DNA of 36,660 bases. Source: Alphaproteobacteria bacterium (lineage in GTDB: Bacteria; Pseudomonadota; Alphaproteobacteria; JAPYRI01). The notes under the pieces are model-generated. The model saw nothing but the letters and a program-made list of their open reading frames with translations. It was not told where the DNA came from and did no database searches. The position numbers were made by a program, and so were the translations under genes. This document shows, one piece after another, positions 7,813 to 16,485 of this stretch. Each line of letters opens with the position of its first letter. Position 1 is the first letter of the stretch. The stretch spans positions 1 through 36,660 of the forward strand of contig JAPYRI010000021.1 of assembly GCA_029941135.1 (NCBI GenBank). The letters run 5' to 3'.

Positions 7813-9759
7813 ATGACAATTCAAACAACCGATCTACCGGTTAAGAAACCAAACCTCGAGGAAGTTGAAGCTGTAATTTCAGAGGCGCTTTCTGGCTTGG
7901 AGGGAAAGCAGTCCGACGATGGTCATTGGTGCTATGAACTGGAAGCGGACGCAACTATTCCTGCCGAATATATTTTACTGAACCATTATCTGGACGAAAT
8001 CGATGACCCGCTAGAGCAAAAGATTGCTGTCTATCTCCGCGCTATCCAAGAAGACCACGGCGGCTGGCCCCTGTTTCATGACGGGGACATAGATTTGAGT
8101 GCGAGTGTCAAAGCTTACTATGCCTTGAAGATGGTCGGCGATGACATAAACGAGCCCCATATGGTACGAGCGCGCGAAGCTATTTTGGCTTCGGGCGGTG
8201 CGGTCAGATGTAATATTTTTACCCGCTTTGCGCTTGCTTTATTCGAACAAGTTCCGTGGCGGGCAGTGCCTGTTATGCGGGTTGAAATGATTTTCGCGCC
8301 GCGTTGGTTTCCCATCAATATTTGGAAAATGTCTTACTGGTCGCGGACGGTGTCGGTCCCCTTGTTGGTGTTGGCCACTTTGAAGCCTAAGGCGCGCAAC
8401 CCCCGCCGGGTACATGTCCAAGAACTATTTACGACACCGCGATCCGAAAAAGATTATGCACTCAAAAACCCTACGGGTCATTGGTTGGGCGATCTTCTGC
8501 TGTTTCTCGATAAAATGGGACGGCTGGTCGAACCCTTGTTTCCGAAGTCGACCGAAAAAAGGGCAATCAGTAAAGCAATAGAGTTTGTTACCGAACGTCT
8601 GAATGGAAAAGACGGTGTCGGCGGAATTTTTCCGGCCATGGTCAATACGCTGATGGCGTTCGATGCACTCGAGTACCCCAAAGACCATCCGGATCGGGCC
8701 ATTGTGCGCGCATCCATCAATGGACTGATCGTCGAAAAAGCCGAGGACGCCTACTGCCAGCCATGCTTTTCACCGGTTTGGGACACCTGTCTAGCCATGC
8801 ATTCAGTGATGGAAGCGGGAACACCGGGAGCTGATCCTGTCCTCGAAAAAGCCAGTCAATGGATGTTGGATCGGGAGATCACTGAATTCAAGGGCGATTG
8901 GAAAGAAATGCGTCCCGATGCACCGGCCGGTGGCTGGGCGTTTCAATATCTGAACGAACACTACCCGGATGTGGATGACACGGCGGTGGTCGCCATGGCT
9001 CTGGATCGGGCTGACCGGCAAAAGTACCGGGGGTCGATTGGTCGGGCGGCTGCGTGGATTGTAGAAATGCAATGCGAGAATGGGGGATGGGGCGCGTTTG
9101 ACGCTGAAAACGACTACTATTTTGTGGAGAACATTCCATTTGCCGATCATGGCGCAATGCTGGATCCGCCGACAGTGGATGTTACCGCACGGTGCCTTAG
9201 TTTCCTTCTGCAAATTGGCCGGCCGATTGAACACCCGGCGGTGGCGCGCGGTCTCGCCTATCTTCGGCGCGAGCAAGAAGAAGATGGCTCGTGGTTTGGA
9301 CGTTGGGGCACCAATTACGTTTATGGCACCTGGTCGGCATTGTGCGCTTTCAATGCCGCGGGCGAAGACATGACCTCACCCCATATGGCAAAGGCGGTCA
9401 AGTGGCTAAAATCCCGCCAACGCGCAGACGGCGGATGGGGCGAGGATTGTGCCTCTTATTGGGCGAACCGGAAAGAAGAAGTGAAATCATCCACGGCTTC
9501 GCAAACATCTTGGGCGTTGCTCGGATTAATGGCGGCGGGCGAGATCGACAGCGAAGAAGTGGATAATGGCATTCACTATTTGTCCGAAGCACCCAGGGAC
9601 GGCTCAAAGTGGCATGAAGATTACTACAATGCGGTTGGCTTTCCGCGCGTGTTTTATCTGCGGTATCACGGTTACAGTGAGTATTTTCCGTTGTGGGCTT
9701 TGTCGCGGTACCGCAACTTGAAAGACGCCAATGCGAAAACTCCAATATACGGGATTTAG
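7813..9759 (+). CDS. shc: Squalene-hopene cyclase
   Basis: Cyclises squalene to hopene/diplopterol at the cytoplasmic membrane face. The 648-aa length is standard. The catalytic acid motif DVDDTA is present at residues 386-391. Several QW repeats are visible, including GGWGAFDAEN, DGSWFGRWG and DGGWGEDC, and the conserved C-terminal YYNAVGFPRVFYLRYHGY segment is complete. The ATG at 7813 follows directly after an in-frame TTG at 7810; the ATG is taken as the start. Its TAG stop is immediately followed by the ATG of hpnG, so the two are read together. All key residues look intact, so it should be active. Confidence 0.97.
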   Translation: MTIQTTDLPVKKPNLEEVEAVISEALSGLEGKQSDDGHWCYELEADATIPAEYILLNHYLDEIDDPLEQKIAVYLRAIQEDHGGWPLFHDGDIDLSASVKAYYALKMVGDDINEPHMVRAREAILASGGAVRCNIFTRFALALFEQVPWRAVPVMRVEMIFAPRWFPINIWKMSYWSRTVSVPLLVLATLKPKARNPRRVHVQELFTTPRSEKDYALKNPTGHWLGDLLLFLDKMGRLVEPLFPKSTEKRAISKAIEFVTERLNGKDGVGGIFPAMVNTLMAFDALEYPKDHPDRAIVRASINGLIVEKAEDAYCQPCFSPVWDTCLAMHSVMEAGTPGADPVLEKASQWMLDREITEFKGDWKEMRPDAPAGGWAFQYLNEHYPDVDDTAVVAMALDRADRQKYRGSIGRAAAWIVEMQCENGGWGAFDAENDYYFVENIPFADHGAMLDPPTVDVTARCLSFLLQIGRPIEHPAVARGLAYLRREQEEDGSWFGRWGTNYVYGTWSALCAFNAAGEDMTSPHMAKAVKWLKSRQRADGGWGEDCASYWANRKEEVKSSTASQTSWALLGLMAAGEIDSEEVDNGIHYLSEAPRDGSKWHEDYYNAVGFPRVFYLRYHGYSEYFPLWALSRYRNLKDANAKTPIYGI

Positions 9760-10446
9760 ATGAGACGGCTCGGCATCGTAACCGGACTTAAAAGTGAAGC
9801 CCAGTGCATAACCAATACTCCGGTGGCTGAAAACGCCGACACACGGGTTGCAGCGGCCGTCAGTGCGCGGGCGCTGGTGGAAGCGCGCGCCTTGGCCGCA
9901 CAGGGTTGCACGGCGCTGGTCAGTTTTGGCATTGCCGGAGGTCTGGATCCGCGCCTGAAAGTTGGGGCCCTTATTCTCGCCAATGAAGTGATCGCGCCAG
10001 ACGGAACCCGGTATCAAACCGATGCTCGTGCCCGTCGAGCCCTACACCAATCACTGGAGAAAGACCTTCAGATCTCACACGCCCCTATATTGGGGAGCAC
10101 GAAAGTAATTTTTTCGCCCCGCCGCAAAATCAACTTACATGTGGACTCTGGCGCCGCCGCCGTCGATATGGAGAGCCATGCTGTCGCCCAAGCGGCGGCG
10201 GAAGCAGGTATCCCCTTCCTTGTGGTGCGCGTCATATCTGACAATGCCTGCAGCCGGGTACCGCGTTCGGTAATTGGCGCCATGGCACCGGATGGAGGCC
10301 GACGCATTTGGCGCGTTATGCTCAATTTATTGATCCGGCCTTTTGATTTCCCAGGATTGCTTAGATTGCAGCGCGGCAGTGATGTCGCTCATAAACGTTT
10401 ACGCAGCATCGCTACGTCCGGTGGCGCTTTCCTCGGTTTCGGATAA
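9760..10446 (+). CDS. hpnG: Adenosylhopane nucleosidase/phosphorylase HpnG
   Basis: A nucleoside phosphorylase-fold protein (MTA/SAH nucleosidase-like) that removes adenine from adenosylhopane, giving ribosylhopane or its phosphate, the precursor of C35 bacteriohopanepolyols. Landmarks are MRRLGIVTGLKSEA at the N-terminus, FGIAGGLDPRLKVG, the purine/ribose site VDMESHAVAQAA and the late VVRVISDNA with its conserved Asp. At 228 aa it matches the family. The ATG starts right after the shc stop. Its last 48 bases overlap the 3' end of the convergent hpnH gene, whose product makes its substrate. Confidence 0.9.
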   Translation: MRRLGIVTGLKSEAQCITNTPVAENADTRVAAAVSARALVEARALAAQGCTALVSFGIAGGLDPRLKVGALILANEVIAPDGTRYQTDARARRALHQSLEKDLQISHAPILGSTKVIFSPRRKINLHVDSGAAAVDMESHAVAQAAAEAGIPFLVVRVISDNACSRVPRSVIGAMAPDGGRRIWRVMLNLLIRPFDFPGLLRLQRGSDVAHKRLRSIATSGGAFLGFG

Positions 10447-11541
10447 TCGCTTCACCAAGCCTTCGAAAACATATTCAGCCGGCCGCTGGTTTTCCAAAGA
10501 TATTTCAGGCGCCATCGGCGCTTTAGTATCGACGCCGAATAAGGCGACTTTTGCCGCCTTCAAGGGGTGCGCCAAAGTATCCGCAACAGCAGACGGTTCG
10601 AACCCACAATGGACCATGCAGTTAGCGCACTTTTCGTAATTGCCGACACCGTAGCTGTCCCAGTCGGTTGTCTCCATCAACTCGTTAAAAGACTCGGCAT
10701 ACCCTTCGCCGAGCAAATAACAAGGCCGTTGCCAGCCAAATACGTTGCGCGTGGGGTTACCCCACGGAGTGCAGTGATACTTCTGATTGCCAGCGAGAAA
10801 ATCGAGAAACAAGCTTGATTGGCTGAACTTCCACTTAGATTTACGGCTGGCTCCCATTTCAAATACATCGCGGAACAATTGCTTGGTTTTGCGGCGATTT
10901 AGGAAGTGGCCTTGATTTGGGGCGCGTTCGTAAGCATAGCCGGGTGAAACGGTTATGCCTTCGATCCTCAAGTCGTTGGTCACAAAATCGAAATATTCAG
11001 CAATTTCCACCGCCGTCATTTGATCGAACAGCGTGCAATTGACGTTGACCCGAAACCCCAGGTCGCGTGCTTTGCAGATGGCGGAAATCGCGCGCTTGAA
11101 CACTCCGTCCTGGCACACCGCCTCGTCGTGATGTTTTTCCAACCCATCCAGATGGACAGAAAATGTGAGATATGAGGAAGGCTTAAACAGATGAATACGT
11201 TTTTCCAGCAGCAAGGCATTGGTGCACAAATAGACAAACTTCTTACGCTCGACAATGCCCTCGACGATCTGCCGGATTTCCTTATGCAGCAGAGGCTCAC
11301 CACCAGGGATAGACACGATTGGCGCGCCACATTCATCGACCGCCTGCAGGCAATCTTCCGTCGACAGACGACGATTAAGAATGTCGTCCTCGTAGTCGAT
11401 TTTGCCGCAGCCGGCGCATGCAAGATTGCACCGAAACAATGGTTCCAGCATCAAAACCAAGGGGTAACGGTCGCGTCGAAGCACTTTTTGTTTTAAAACA
11501 TAGGCACCAACGCGCGCCTGCTGAATAAATGGAACCGCCAT
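10399..11541 (-). CDS. hpnH: Adenosylhopane synthase HpnH (radical SAM)
   Basis: A radical SAM enzyme that adds the adenosyl group to hopene (diploptene), producing adenosylhopane, the first step of side-chain extension. The iron-sulfur cluster motif CNLACAGC (C38, C42, C45) is complete. VSIPGGEPLLH is the GGE SAM-binding segment. A C-terminal cysteine cluster (YEKCANCMVHCGFEPSA) matches the SPASM-like ending of HpnH proteins. Length 380 aa is normal. An AGGTAGG ribosome site precedes the ATG. It follows ispH by 26 bases on the same strand, so the pair forms a minus-strand operon convergent with the shc-hpnG operon. Confidence 0.95.
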   Translation of the reverse strand: MAVPFIQQARVGAYVLKQKVLRRDRYPLVLMLEPLFRCNLACAGCGKIDYEDDILNRRLSTEDCLQAVDECGAPIVSIPGGEPLLHKEIRQIVEGIVERKKFVYLCTNALLLEKRIHLFKPSSYLTFSVHLDGLEKHHDEAVCQDGVFKRAISAICKARDLGFRVNVNCTLFDQMTAVEIAEYFDFVTNDLRIEGITVSPGYAYERAPNQGHFLNRRKTKQLFRDVFEMGASRKSKWKFSQSSLFLDFLAGNQKYHCTPWGNPTRNVFGWQRPCYLLGEGYAESFNELMETTDWDSYGVGNYEKCANCMVHCGFEPSAVADTLAHPLKAAKVALFGVDTKAPMAPEISLENQRPAEYVFEGLVKRLSETEESATGRSDAA

Positions 11542-11567
11542 ATTAATACTACCTACCTGCCAGTGTT

Positions 11568-12530
11568 TTAGTCGGCCGCTTCAAGCAACTCAGGGGGTAA
11601 TTTAAAGCGCACCGTTTCTTTAACCCCTTCAATGGATTCTTCGACCACTGTGCCAAACTCGCCCAATCGTTCAATAAGTTCCTGAACCAGTTCTTCGGGC
11701 GCTGAAGCGCCTGCAGTTATCCCGACCACGTCGACATGGTCGAGCCATACCGGATCGAACCCGTCCGCATCGTCGATCAAATAACTCGGCACGCCCATTT
11801 CGGCGCCGATTTCTCGTAGCCGATTGGAGTTTGAACTATTGCGCGCCCCAACCACGAGAAATAAATCTACTCTGGCCGCTATGTCGCGCACAGCTTTTTG
11901 CCGGTTTTGCGTGGCATAGCAGATATCTTTGACGTCGGGTCCGCTAATGCTGGGAAACTTGGCTTGGAGGAAATCAATAACGTCCCGAGTGTCATCGACG
12001 CTGAGTGTGGTTTGGGTTACGTAAGCGACGTTACTAGGGTCGCCAATCTCCAAATCATCAACGTCCAACGCCGATGTTACCAAATGGACGCCTCCGGGAA
12101 TGCGACCCCGCGTGCCGTCCACTTCCGGGTGCCCCTCATGGCCGATAAGAACCACTTCCTTACCATTACGGACGTGTGTTTGACCTTCTTTGTGAACTTT
12201 GGAAACGAGGGGGCATGTCGCGTCAAGTATTGGCAAATTGCGCCGCCTCGCCTCATCTTCGACCGCCTGTGACACACCGTGAGCACTGAAAATAGCAACC
12301 CCGCCGTCGGGTACTTCGTCCAGTTCTTCCACAAACACTGCCCCTTTTTCGCGCAGCGCGTCCACAACCCGTTTGTTATGTACGATCTCGTGTCGCACAT
12401 AAACCGGCGGGCCGTACAAAGTCAGTGCACGTTCGACAATGTCAATTGCGCGCTCAACGCCGGCGCAAAAACCACGCGGCTGTGCCTGGACGACTTTTAA
12501 AATCCGCGCGGGCGGCTCAACCGCATCCAT
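11568..12530 (-). CDS. ispH: 4-hydroxy-3-methylbut-2-enyl diphosphate reductase IspH
   Basis: The last enzyme of the MEP pathway, an iron-sulfur reductase giving IPP and DMAPP, the building blocks for farnesyl diphosphate and hopanoids. The three cluster-binding cysteines are C22 ([10 protein letters not shown]), C106 (DATCPLVSK) and C204 ([10 protein letters not shown]). HEGHPEV, TQTTLS and SSNSNRL are also intact. Length 320 aa is typical. It heads a minus-strand unit with hpnH and starts from a 220-base gap shared with the divergent hpnA. Placement in the hpn locus ties precursor supply to hopanoid production. Confidence 0.97.
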   Translation of the reverse strand: MDAVEPPARILKVVQAQPRGFCAGVERAIDIVERALTLYGPPVYVRHEIVHNKRVVDALREKGAVFVEELDEVPDGGVAIFSAHGVSQAVEDEARRRNLPILDATCPLVSKVHKEGQTHVRNGKEVVLIGHEGHPEVDGTRGRIPGGVHLVTSALDVDDLEIGDPSNVAYVTQTTLSVDDTRDVIDFLQAKFPSISGPDVKDICYATQNRQKAVRDIAARVDLFLVVGARNSSNSNRLREIGAEMGVPSYLIDDADGFDPVWLDHVDVVGITAGASAPEELVQELIERLGEFGTVVEESIEGVKETVRFKLPPELLEAAD

Positions 12531-12750
12531 ATTCGACGCCTTTCATCTCACCCTCGAGGAGCCCGACGGCTCCGAATTATGCAAATAACACACAATACTA
12601 GTCAGGTATTTGACTCTTCAGATATAAATCACTGTGCCCCATATTGGCAAAGAGTTATTGAAAAATAGCAGCACATCCGCAACAGATTAAGAACCCGGTA
12701 CTTGGATTTTTCGGGAATTGACGTTTTTTTGCAACAGGTTGGGATATTTA
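12531..12750. promoter_or_regulatory. Divergent intergenic region between ispH and hpnA
   Basis: This 220-base AT-rich gap separates two divergent genes and must hold promoters for both ispH-hpnH and hpnA. A TTGAAA at 12658-12663 could be a -35 element for hpnA, but no convincing -10 follows at the usual distance, so no exact site is called. No open reading frame or clear hairpin was seen. Confidence 0.5.
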
Positions 12751-13743
12751 ATGAAAGCATTGGTAACTGGGGCAACAGGATTTGTCGGCTCGGCCGTTGC
12801 GCGGCACTTGGTGCGTGCCGGACATCACGTCAAAGTACTCGCCCGTCCAGAAGGCAATCGCTCGAATTTGGCAGACCTGGATGTGGAAATATCTGAGGGA
12901 GACTTAAACGACATTGATTCCCTTGAGCATGCTTGCGCGCACTGCGATGCGTTGTTTCACGTCGCCGCTGATTATCGCTTGTGGACACGGCATCCGGCTG
13001 CGATGCGGGATACGAATGTTCAGGGCACACGGCGTTTGATGCGGGCGGCAATGGGCGCAAACATCCAAAGGATTGTATACACCAGTAGCGTGGCGACGTT
13101 AGGCATTTTACCCGGGACAGCAGTGTCTGACGAGGATACACCCGTCGCCTACGACCAGATGATAGGGGTTTATAAGCAGTCAAAGTTCATGGCTGAAGTC
13201 GAAGTCAGCAAAATGATCACCGAAGACGGTCTGCCTGCAATCATTGTCAATCCGTCAACTCCGGTTGGCTCCCATGATATAAAACCGACCCCGACCGGGC
13301 GCATGATCGTTGAAGCGGCTTCTGGAAAAATGCCGGCTTTCGTGGACACGGGCCTCAATATTGTTCACGTGGACGATGTTGCCGAAGGGCATTTATTGGC
13401 GTTTCAGCATGGCGAGATCGGCGCCCGCTATGTACTCGGTGGCGAAGACATGACGCTGCAGCAAATTTTAGCACAGATAGCCGAAATCACTGGCCGGACG
13501 GCGCCGAAGATACGCATCCCCCACAACGTCGTTTTACCCATTGCCTATATGGCCGAAGCGTGGACCCGTATGACCGGTGGCGAGGAGCCTTTTGTCACTG
13601 TGGATGGAGTACGTATGGCAAAGAAGAAGATGTACTTTTCGAGCGAGCGCGCCAAATCAATTCTTGGATATAATCCGCGCCTGCCGCGAGCCGCTTTCGA
13701 AGAAGCGATCACTTGGTTCGGAAATAATGGCTATATATGCTAG
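12751..13743 (+). CDS. hpnA: Hopanoid-associated sugar epimerase HpnA
   Basis: An extended short-chain dehydrogenase (NAD-dependent epimerase) of the HpnA type, common in hopanoid loci and thought to act on a sugar joined to or used for the side chain; its substrate is unproven. MKALVTGATGFVGSAVA is the NAD-binding Gly motif, YTSSVATLG follows the active-site Ser strand, and YKQSKFMAE supplies the catalytic Tyr and Lys. The ATG at 12751 gives 330 aa and starts directly at the family's N-terminus; upstream in-frame codons add an unrelated tail. It is convergent with the FPP synthase gene, 13 bases away. Confidence 0.9.
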   Translation: MKALVTGATGFVGSAVARHLVRAGHHVKVLARPEGNRSNLADLDVEISEGDLNDIDSLEHACAHCDALFHVAADYRLWTRHPAAMRDTNVQGTRRLMRAAMGANIQRIVYTSSVATLGILPGTAVSDEDTPVAYDQMIGVYKQSKFMAEVEVSKMITEDGLPAIIVNPSTPVGSHDIKPTPTGRMIVEAASGKMPAFVDTGLNIVHVDDVAEGHLLAFQHGEIGARYVLGGEDMTLQQILAQIAEITGRTAPKIRIPHNVVLPIAYMAEAWTRMTGGEEPFVTVDGVRMAKKKMYFSSERAKSILGYNPRLPRAAFEEAITWFGNNGYIC

Positions 13744-13756
13744 CTTTGAGACGGTT

Positions 13757-14653
13757 TCATGAATCCCGGTTGATGACAAAACGGGCCAAATCGCGCAGGC
13801 TGTCAGCACGATCCTCGAACGGCGCCAAATGCTCGATGGCCTGATCGACCAACATGCCAGCTTGCGCTCGGGCTTGGTCCACTCCCAGTAATGACACGAA
13901 TGTTTCTTTGCCCGCCGCTGCGTCCTTGCCCGTCTTTTTACCAACAATTTCAGAATCTCCCTCCACGTCCAGTAAATCGTCGGCTATTTGGAACGCGAGG
14001 CCCAGGTCGTGCGCGTACGCTGAAAGTGCGTGATGGGCGGGATCAGGGGCATTGCCCAAAATTGCACCGGCTTCACAGGCGACCGCAATCAGCATGCCGG
14101 TTTTGAGCCGTTGTAGACGGGTGATTTGCTCCATACCAAGGGAACTGTCTTCTGCCATCAAATCGAGCATCTGTCCGCCGACCATGCCGCGCGCACCCGC
14201 GGCACCGGCCAACGCCATCACTAATTTCGACCGCACCTCGCCGCTCGGATGGGTGTCCGGGTGACCGACAATTTCAAAAGCATAGGTGAGCAAGGCATCG
14301 CCCGCCAAAATGGCTGTCGCTTCATCGAACTCAATATGACAAGTGGGCTTGCCGCGGCGCAATTCATCATTGTCCATTGCCGGCAAATCGTCATGTACGA
14401 GCGAGTAGGAATGAATCATCTCAAGCGCCGCCGCCACTCGCAACGCCCGGTCTTCCGGTACGTCAAACAGCTCTGCCGAGGTTCTCACCAAAAACGGCCG
14501 CAACCGTTTACCGCCGTTCAACGTTGCGTAGCGCATGGCATCGCTCAGCCGAGACTCAGGACCGTCCGTGGCCGGAATGAGACGGGAGATGGTGTCACTG
14601 ACTTTTTTGGCCGATTGCACCAAATGATTTTGAAAATCAGACAAACGCCCCAC
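13757..14653 (-). CDS. ispA: Farnesyl diphosphate synthase (polyprenyl synthetase)
   Basis: A short-chain trans-isoprenyl diphosphate synthase that condenses IPP with DMAPP/GPP to farnesyl diphosphate, the substrate of HpnD. The first Asp-rich motif is DDLPAMD (D88-D94) and the second is AFQIADDLLDVEGD. GGKRLRPFLV and the KTG-containing segment LKTGMLIAVACEAGA are typical of IspA. The start is GTG at 14653 and the length 298 aa is standard. It lies at the border between the hopanoid core and the phosphonate genes, reading away from the divergent nucleotidyltransferase. Chain length as farnesyl is inferred from similarity. Confidence 0.9.
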   Translation of the reverse strand: MGRLSDFQNHLVQSAKKVSDTISRLIPATDGPESRLSDAMRYATLNGGKRLRPFLVRTSAELFDVPEDRALRVAAALEMIHSYSLVHDDLPAMDNDELRRGKPTCHIEFDEATAILAGDALLTYAFEIVGHPDTHPSGEVRSKLVMALAGAAGARGMVGGQMLDLMAEDSSLGMEQITRLQRLKTGMLIAVACEAGAILGNAPDPAHHALSAYAHDLGLAFQIADDLLDVEGDSEIVGKKTGKDAAAGKETFVSLLGVDQARAQAGMLVDQAIEHLAPFEDRADSLRDLARFVINRDS

Positions 14654-14769
14654 CCGGTACGAAATTTCTGCTGCGGTCGCGTTATAGCGTGACCGACGAA
14701 AGGGTGCAAACGACTTGCCTAGCGGCTTGGGAAAGCGCTAGGGATGGAGCGCAATGAAATGAGGAAACT

Positions 14770-15510
14770 ATGAAAGCGATCATGCTGGCCGCGGGGCGCG
14801 GCAGCCGATTATCCGGTGATGACCCCGATCACCCGCCGAAATCACTTCTTCAGTTCGGGGGTCTCAGCTTACTTGAACGCCACATCCGAGTGCTACGCGC
14901 AACCGGCATTGAAGGTTTGACTTTGGTCGTCGGCTATCGGGCTGATGACATACGGGCTGAACTAACTCGCATTGGGGTCAACGATTTTGTCGTGACCATC
15001 TATAATCCGGATTTTCATGAAGGCACTGGAGTATCCCTCTGGTGCGCACGGCAGACACTGCTGTCGGGCAACCGTGTCTTATTTATGGACGCTGACGTTC
15101 TCTATCATCCCGAATTGATAGCGCGTCTTGTGGAGTCTCATAGCGATGATTGCTTATTGCTCGATCAAAACTTTGATCCGAGTGACGAACCCGTGCGGTT
15201 ATGCGTAAAGAACGATCGGGTCGTCGAATTTCGCAAAGCCGCGCTAGTGGACTGTGATCTGGTTGGCGAGTGGCCGGGTTTTTTGACCCTGGGGGCGAAG
15301 TCGGCACGTGCCGTTGCCGCCGCTTTAGAGCGCATGTTCGAAACCGGCAACCGAGATGCTCCGATGGAGGAAGCGATCCGTGAAGTTGCCATGGCAGCAC
15401 CTGCAAGCACTTTTAGCATTAAAGACATCACGGGCTTGCCGTGGACTGAAATTGATTTTCCTAGAGACTTGATACGTGCCGAAAACGAGATTTTGCCAAA
15501 ATTGCCTTAA
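14770..15510 (+). CDS. LicC/PntC-like nucleotidyltransferase
   Basis: A 246-aa GT-A-fold nucleotidyltransferase that couples a phosphorylated or phosphonylated alcohol/amine to an NTP. The N-terminal NTP-binding motif is MLAAGRGSRL with a downstream PPKSLLQFGG lysine. FMDADVLYHPEL carries the metal-binding Asp residues, and GVSLWCARQTL resembles the substrate loop of LicC-type cytidylyltransferases. A GAGG ribosome site lies about five bases before the ATG. Lying beside PEP mutase, phosphonopyruvate decarboxylase and PhnW homologues, it is a candidate for CTP activation of 2-aminoethylphosphonate (PntC role). Since PepM carries a second such domain, their roles may differ. An unrelated sugar substrate cannot be excluded. 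Confidence 0.8.
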   Translation: MKAIMLAAGRGSRLSGDDPDHPPKSLLQFGGLSLLERHIRVLRATGIEGLTLVVGYRADDIRAELTRIGVNDFVVTIYNPDFHEGTGVSLWCARQTLLSGNRVLFMDADVLYHPELIARLVESHSDDCLLLDQNFDPSDEPVRLCVKNDRVVEFRKAALVDCDLVGEWPGFLTLGAKSARAVAAALERMFETGNRDAPMEEAIREVAMAAPASTFSIKDITGLPWTEIDFPRDLIRAENEILPKLP

Positions 15511-15528
15511 GTCCCTCCGACGCGAAGA

Positions 15529-16293
15529 TCACACCCGAAAAACATACTTACGATTGGGGTCCCGGTCGATGTCAGGTGGGTAATTCTTATATTTATCGTC
15601 ATGATAACGGTCAAAATAGTTCCCTGCTGACGCCTTGTTATAGGTCGCAAAATATAAGCGCCGGATTGAGGTGCTTAGGTTTGGTTCCGAGTAGTGGGGG
15701 GTGTAGCTATCGAACAGCACCAGATCACCAGGTAAGGTCGGCGTCGGTTGAAAGTCCATTTCAGCCAAATCGTCGTCGGTGAGGGGCTCCCACTCGCGAT
15801 ACAAAACACGATTTTGTTTGCCAGGCACCACTTGCAAGCAGCCGTTTTCAAGATTGGCCTCGTCAATACACACCATAATCGTAATAAAATAAGGGGCGTA
15901 GTCTTCCCATCCCGCTTGGCTGTCCTGATGGGGTTTAAACCCGTCTCCCCCGGGCATTTTGAAATTAATTTTTTCTTTGAATAAGACCGCCTCCTCACCC
16001 AAAAGTTGCCCTGCTGGTCCCATCAATGCGTGCGCAAGATCCGCAAAACCACTGTGGAAGGGTGACATTTTCTCTATTCGGGAAACTAAGTCGGTTCCCT
16101 GATCAGTTTGGCTTTCCTCGTGAAACACCCACTGCCTGCCGGTTATTTCTGGTAATTCAGCAAGTTCAGTCGTCCACCCTTCAATGAGGGCCATATTCTC
16201 TGTTCCGAAACCCCCGGGTACGTGCAATAAAGCATCCCGGTTGAATTCTTCGATCTGGCTGTCCAACAGGACAGGTGTTGCTAATCTGTTCAT
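15529..16293 (-). CDS. PhyH-family Fe/2-oxoglutarate dioxygenase, PhnY*-like
   Basis: A non-haem iron dioxygenase of the phytanoyl-CoA hydroxylase family. The Fe ligands are H122 and D124 (KPHQDSQAG) and H200 (YTPHYSEPN), and R211 or R212 is the likely 2-oxoglutarate anchor. The C-terminus (FATYNKASAGNYFDRYHDDK, then a late FPPD-like YPPDIDRDP and YVFRV) resembles PhnY*, which hydroxylates 2-aminoethylphosphonate at C1. With phosphonate synthesis genes on both sides it is likely to tailor AEP to 1-hydroxy-AEP rather than degrade it, since no PhnZ homologue is present here. The ATG at 16293 gives 254 aa and begins with a PhyH-like start; a longer frame to 16542 would overlap pepM. It is convergent with the nucleotidyltransferase gene. 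Confidence 0.8.
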   Translation of the reverse strand: MNRLATPVLLDSQIEEFNRDALLHVPGGFGTENMALIEGWTTELAELPEITGRQWVFHEESQTDQGTDLVSRIEKMSPFHSGFADLAHALMGPAGQLLGEEAVLFKEKINFKMPGGDGFKPHQDSQAGWEDYAPYFITIMVCIDEANLENGCLQVVPGKQNRVLYREWEPLTDDDLAEMDFQPTPTLPGDLVLFDSYTPHYSEPNLSTSIRRLYFATYNKASAGNYFDRYHDDKYKNYPPDIDRDPNRKYVFRV

Positions 16294-16485
16294 AAATTGA
16301 CTTATACATTGTAATTCGAGAGGCAGAAGCGGCAAATCTATACATGGAGTCCGCTCGTCTTCAAGCATGGTCGAGGCGATTGAAACTAATCTGGCCTGGT
16401 TTACCGCCGAGCGGACATAAATGATACAAAATCTGGAAGACCCCCTGGCGAGAGAGGGTTTCCCCCATTCATTAGAAATGTAGGC
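16294..16485. promoter_or_regulatory. Divergent intergenic region between dioxygenase and pepM
   Basis: About 190 bases separate the divergent dioxygenase and pepM starts, so promoters for both should lie here. No clear -35/-10 pair or palindrome was recognised. If the dioxygenase starts further upstream (ATG at 16368), the region is shorter. Confidence 0.4.
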
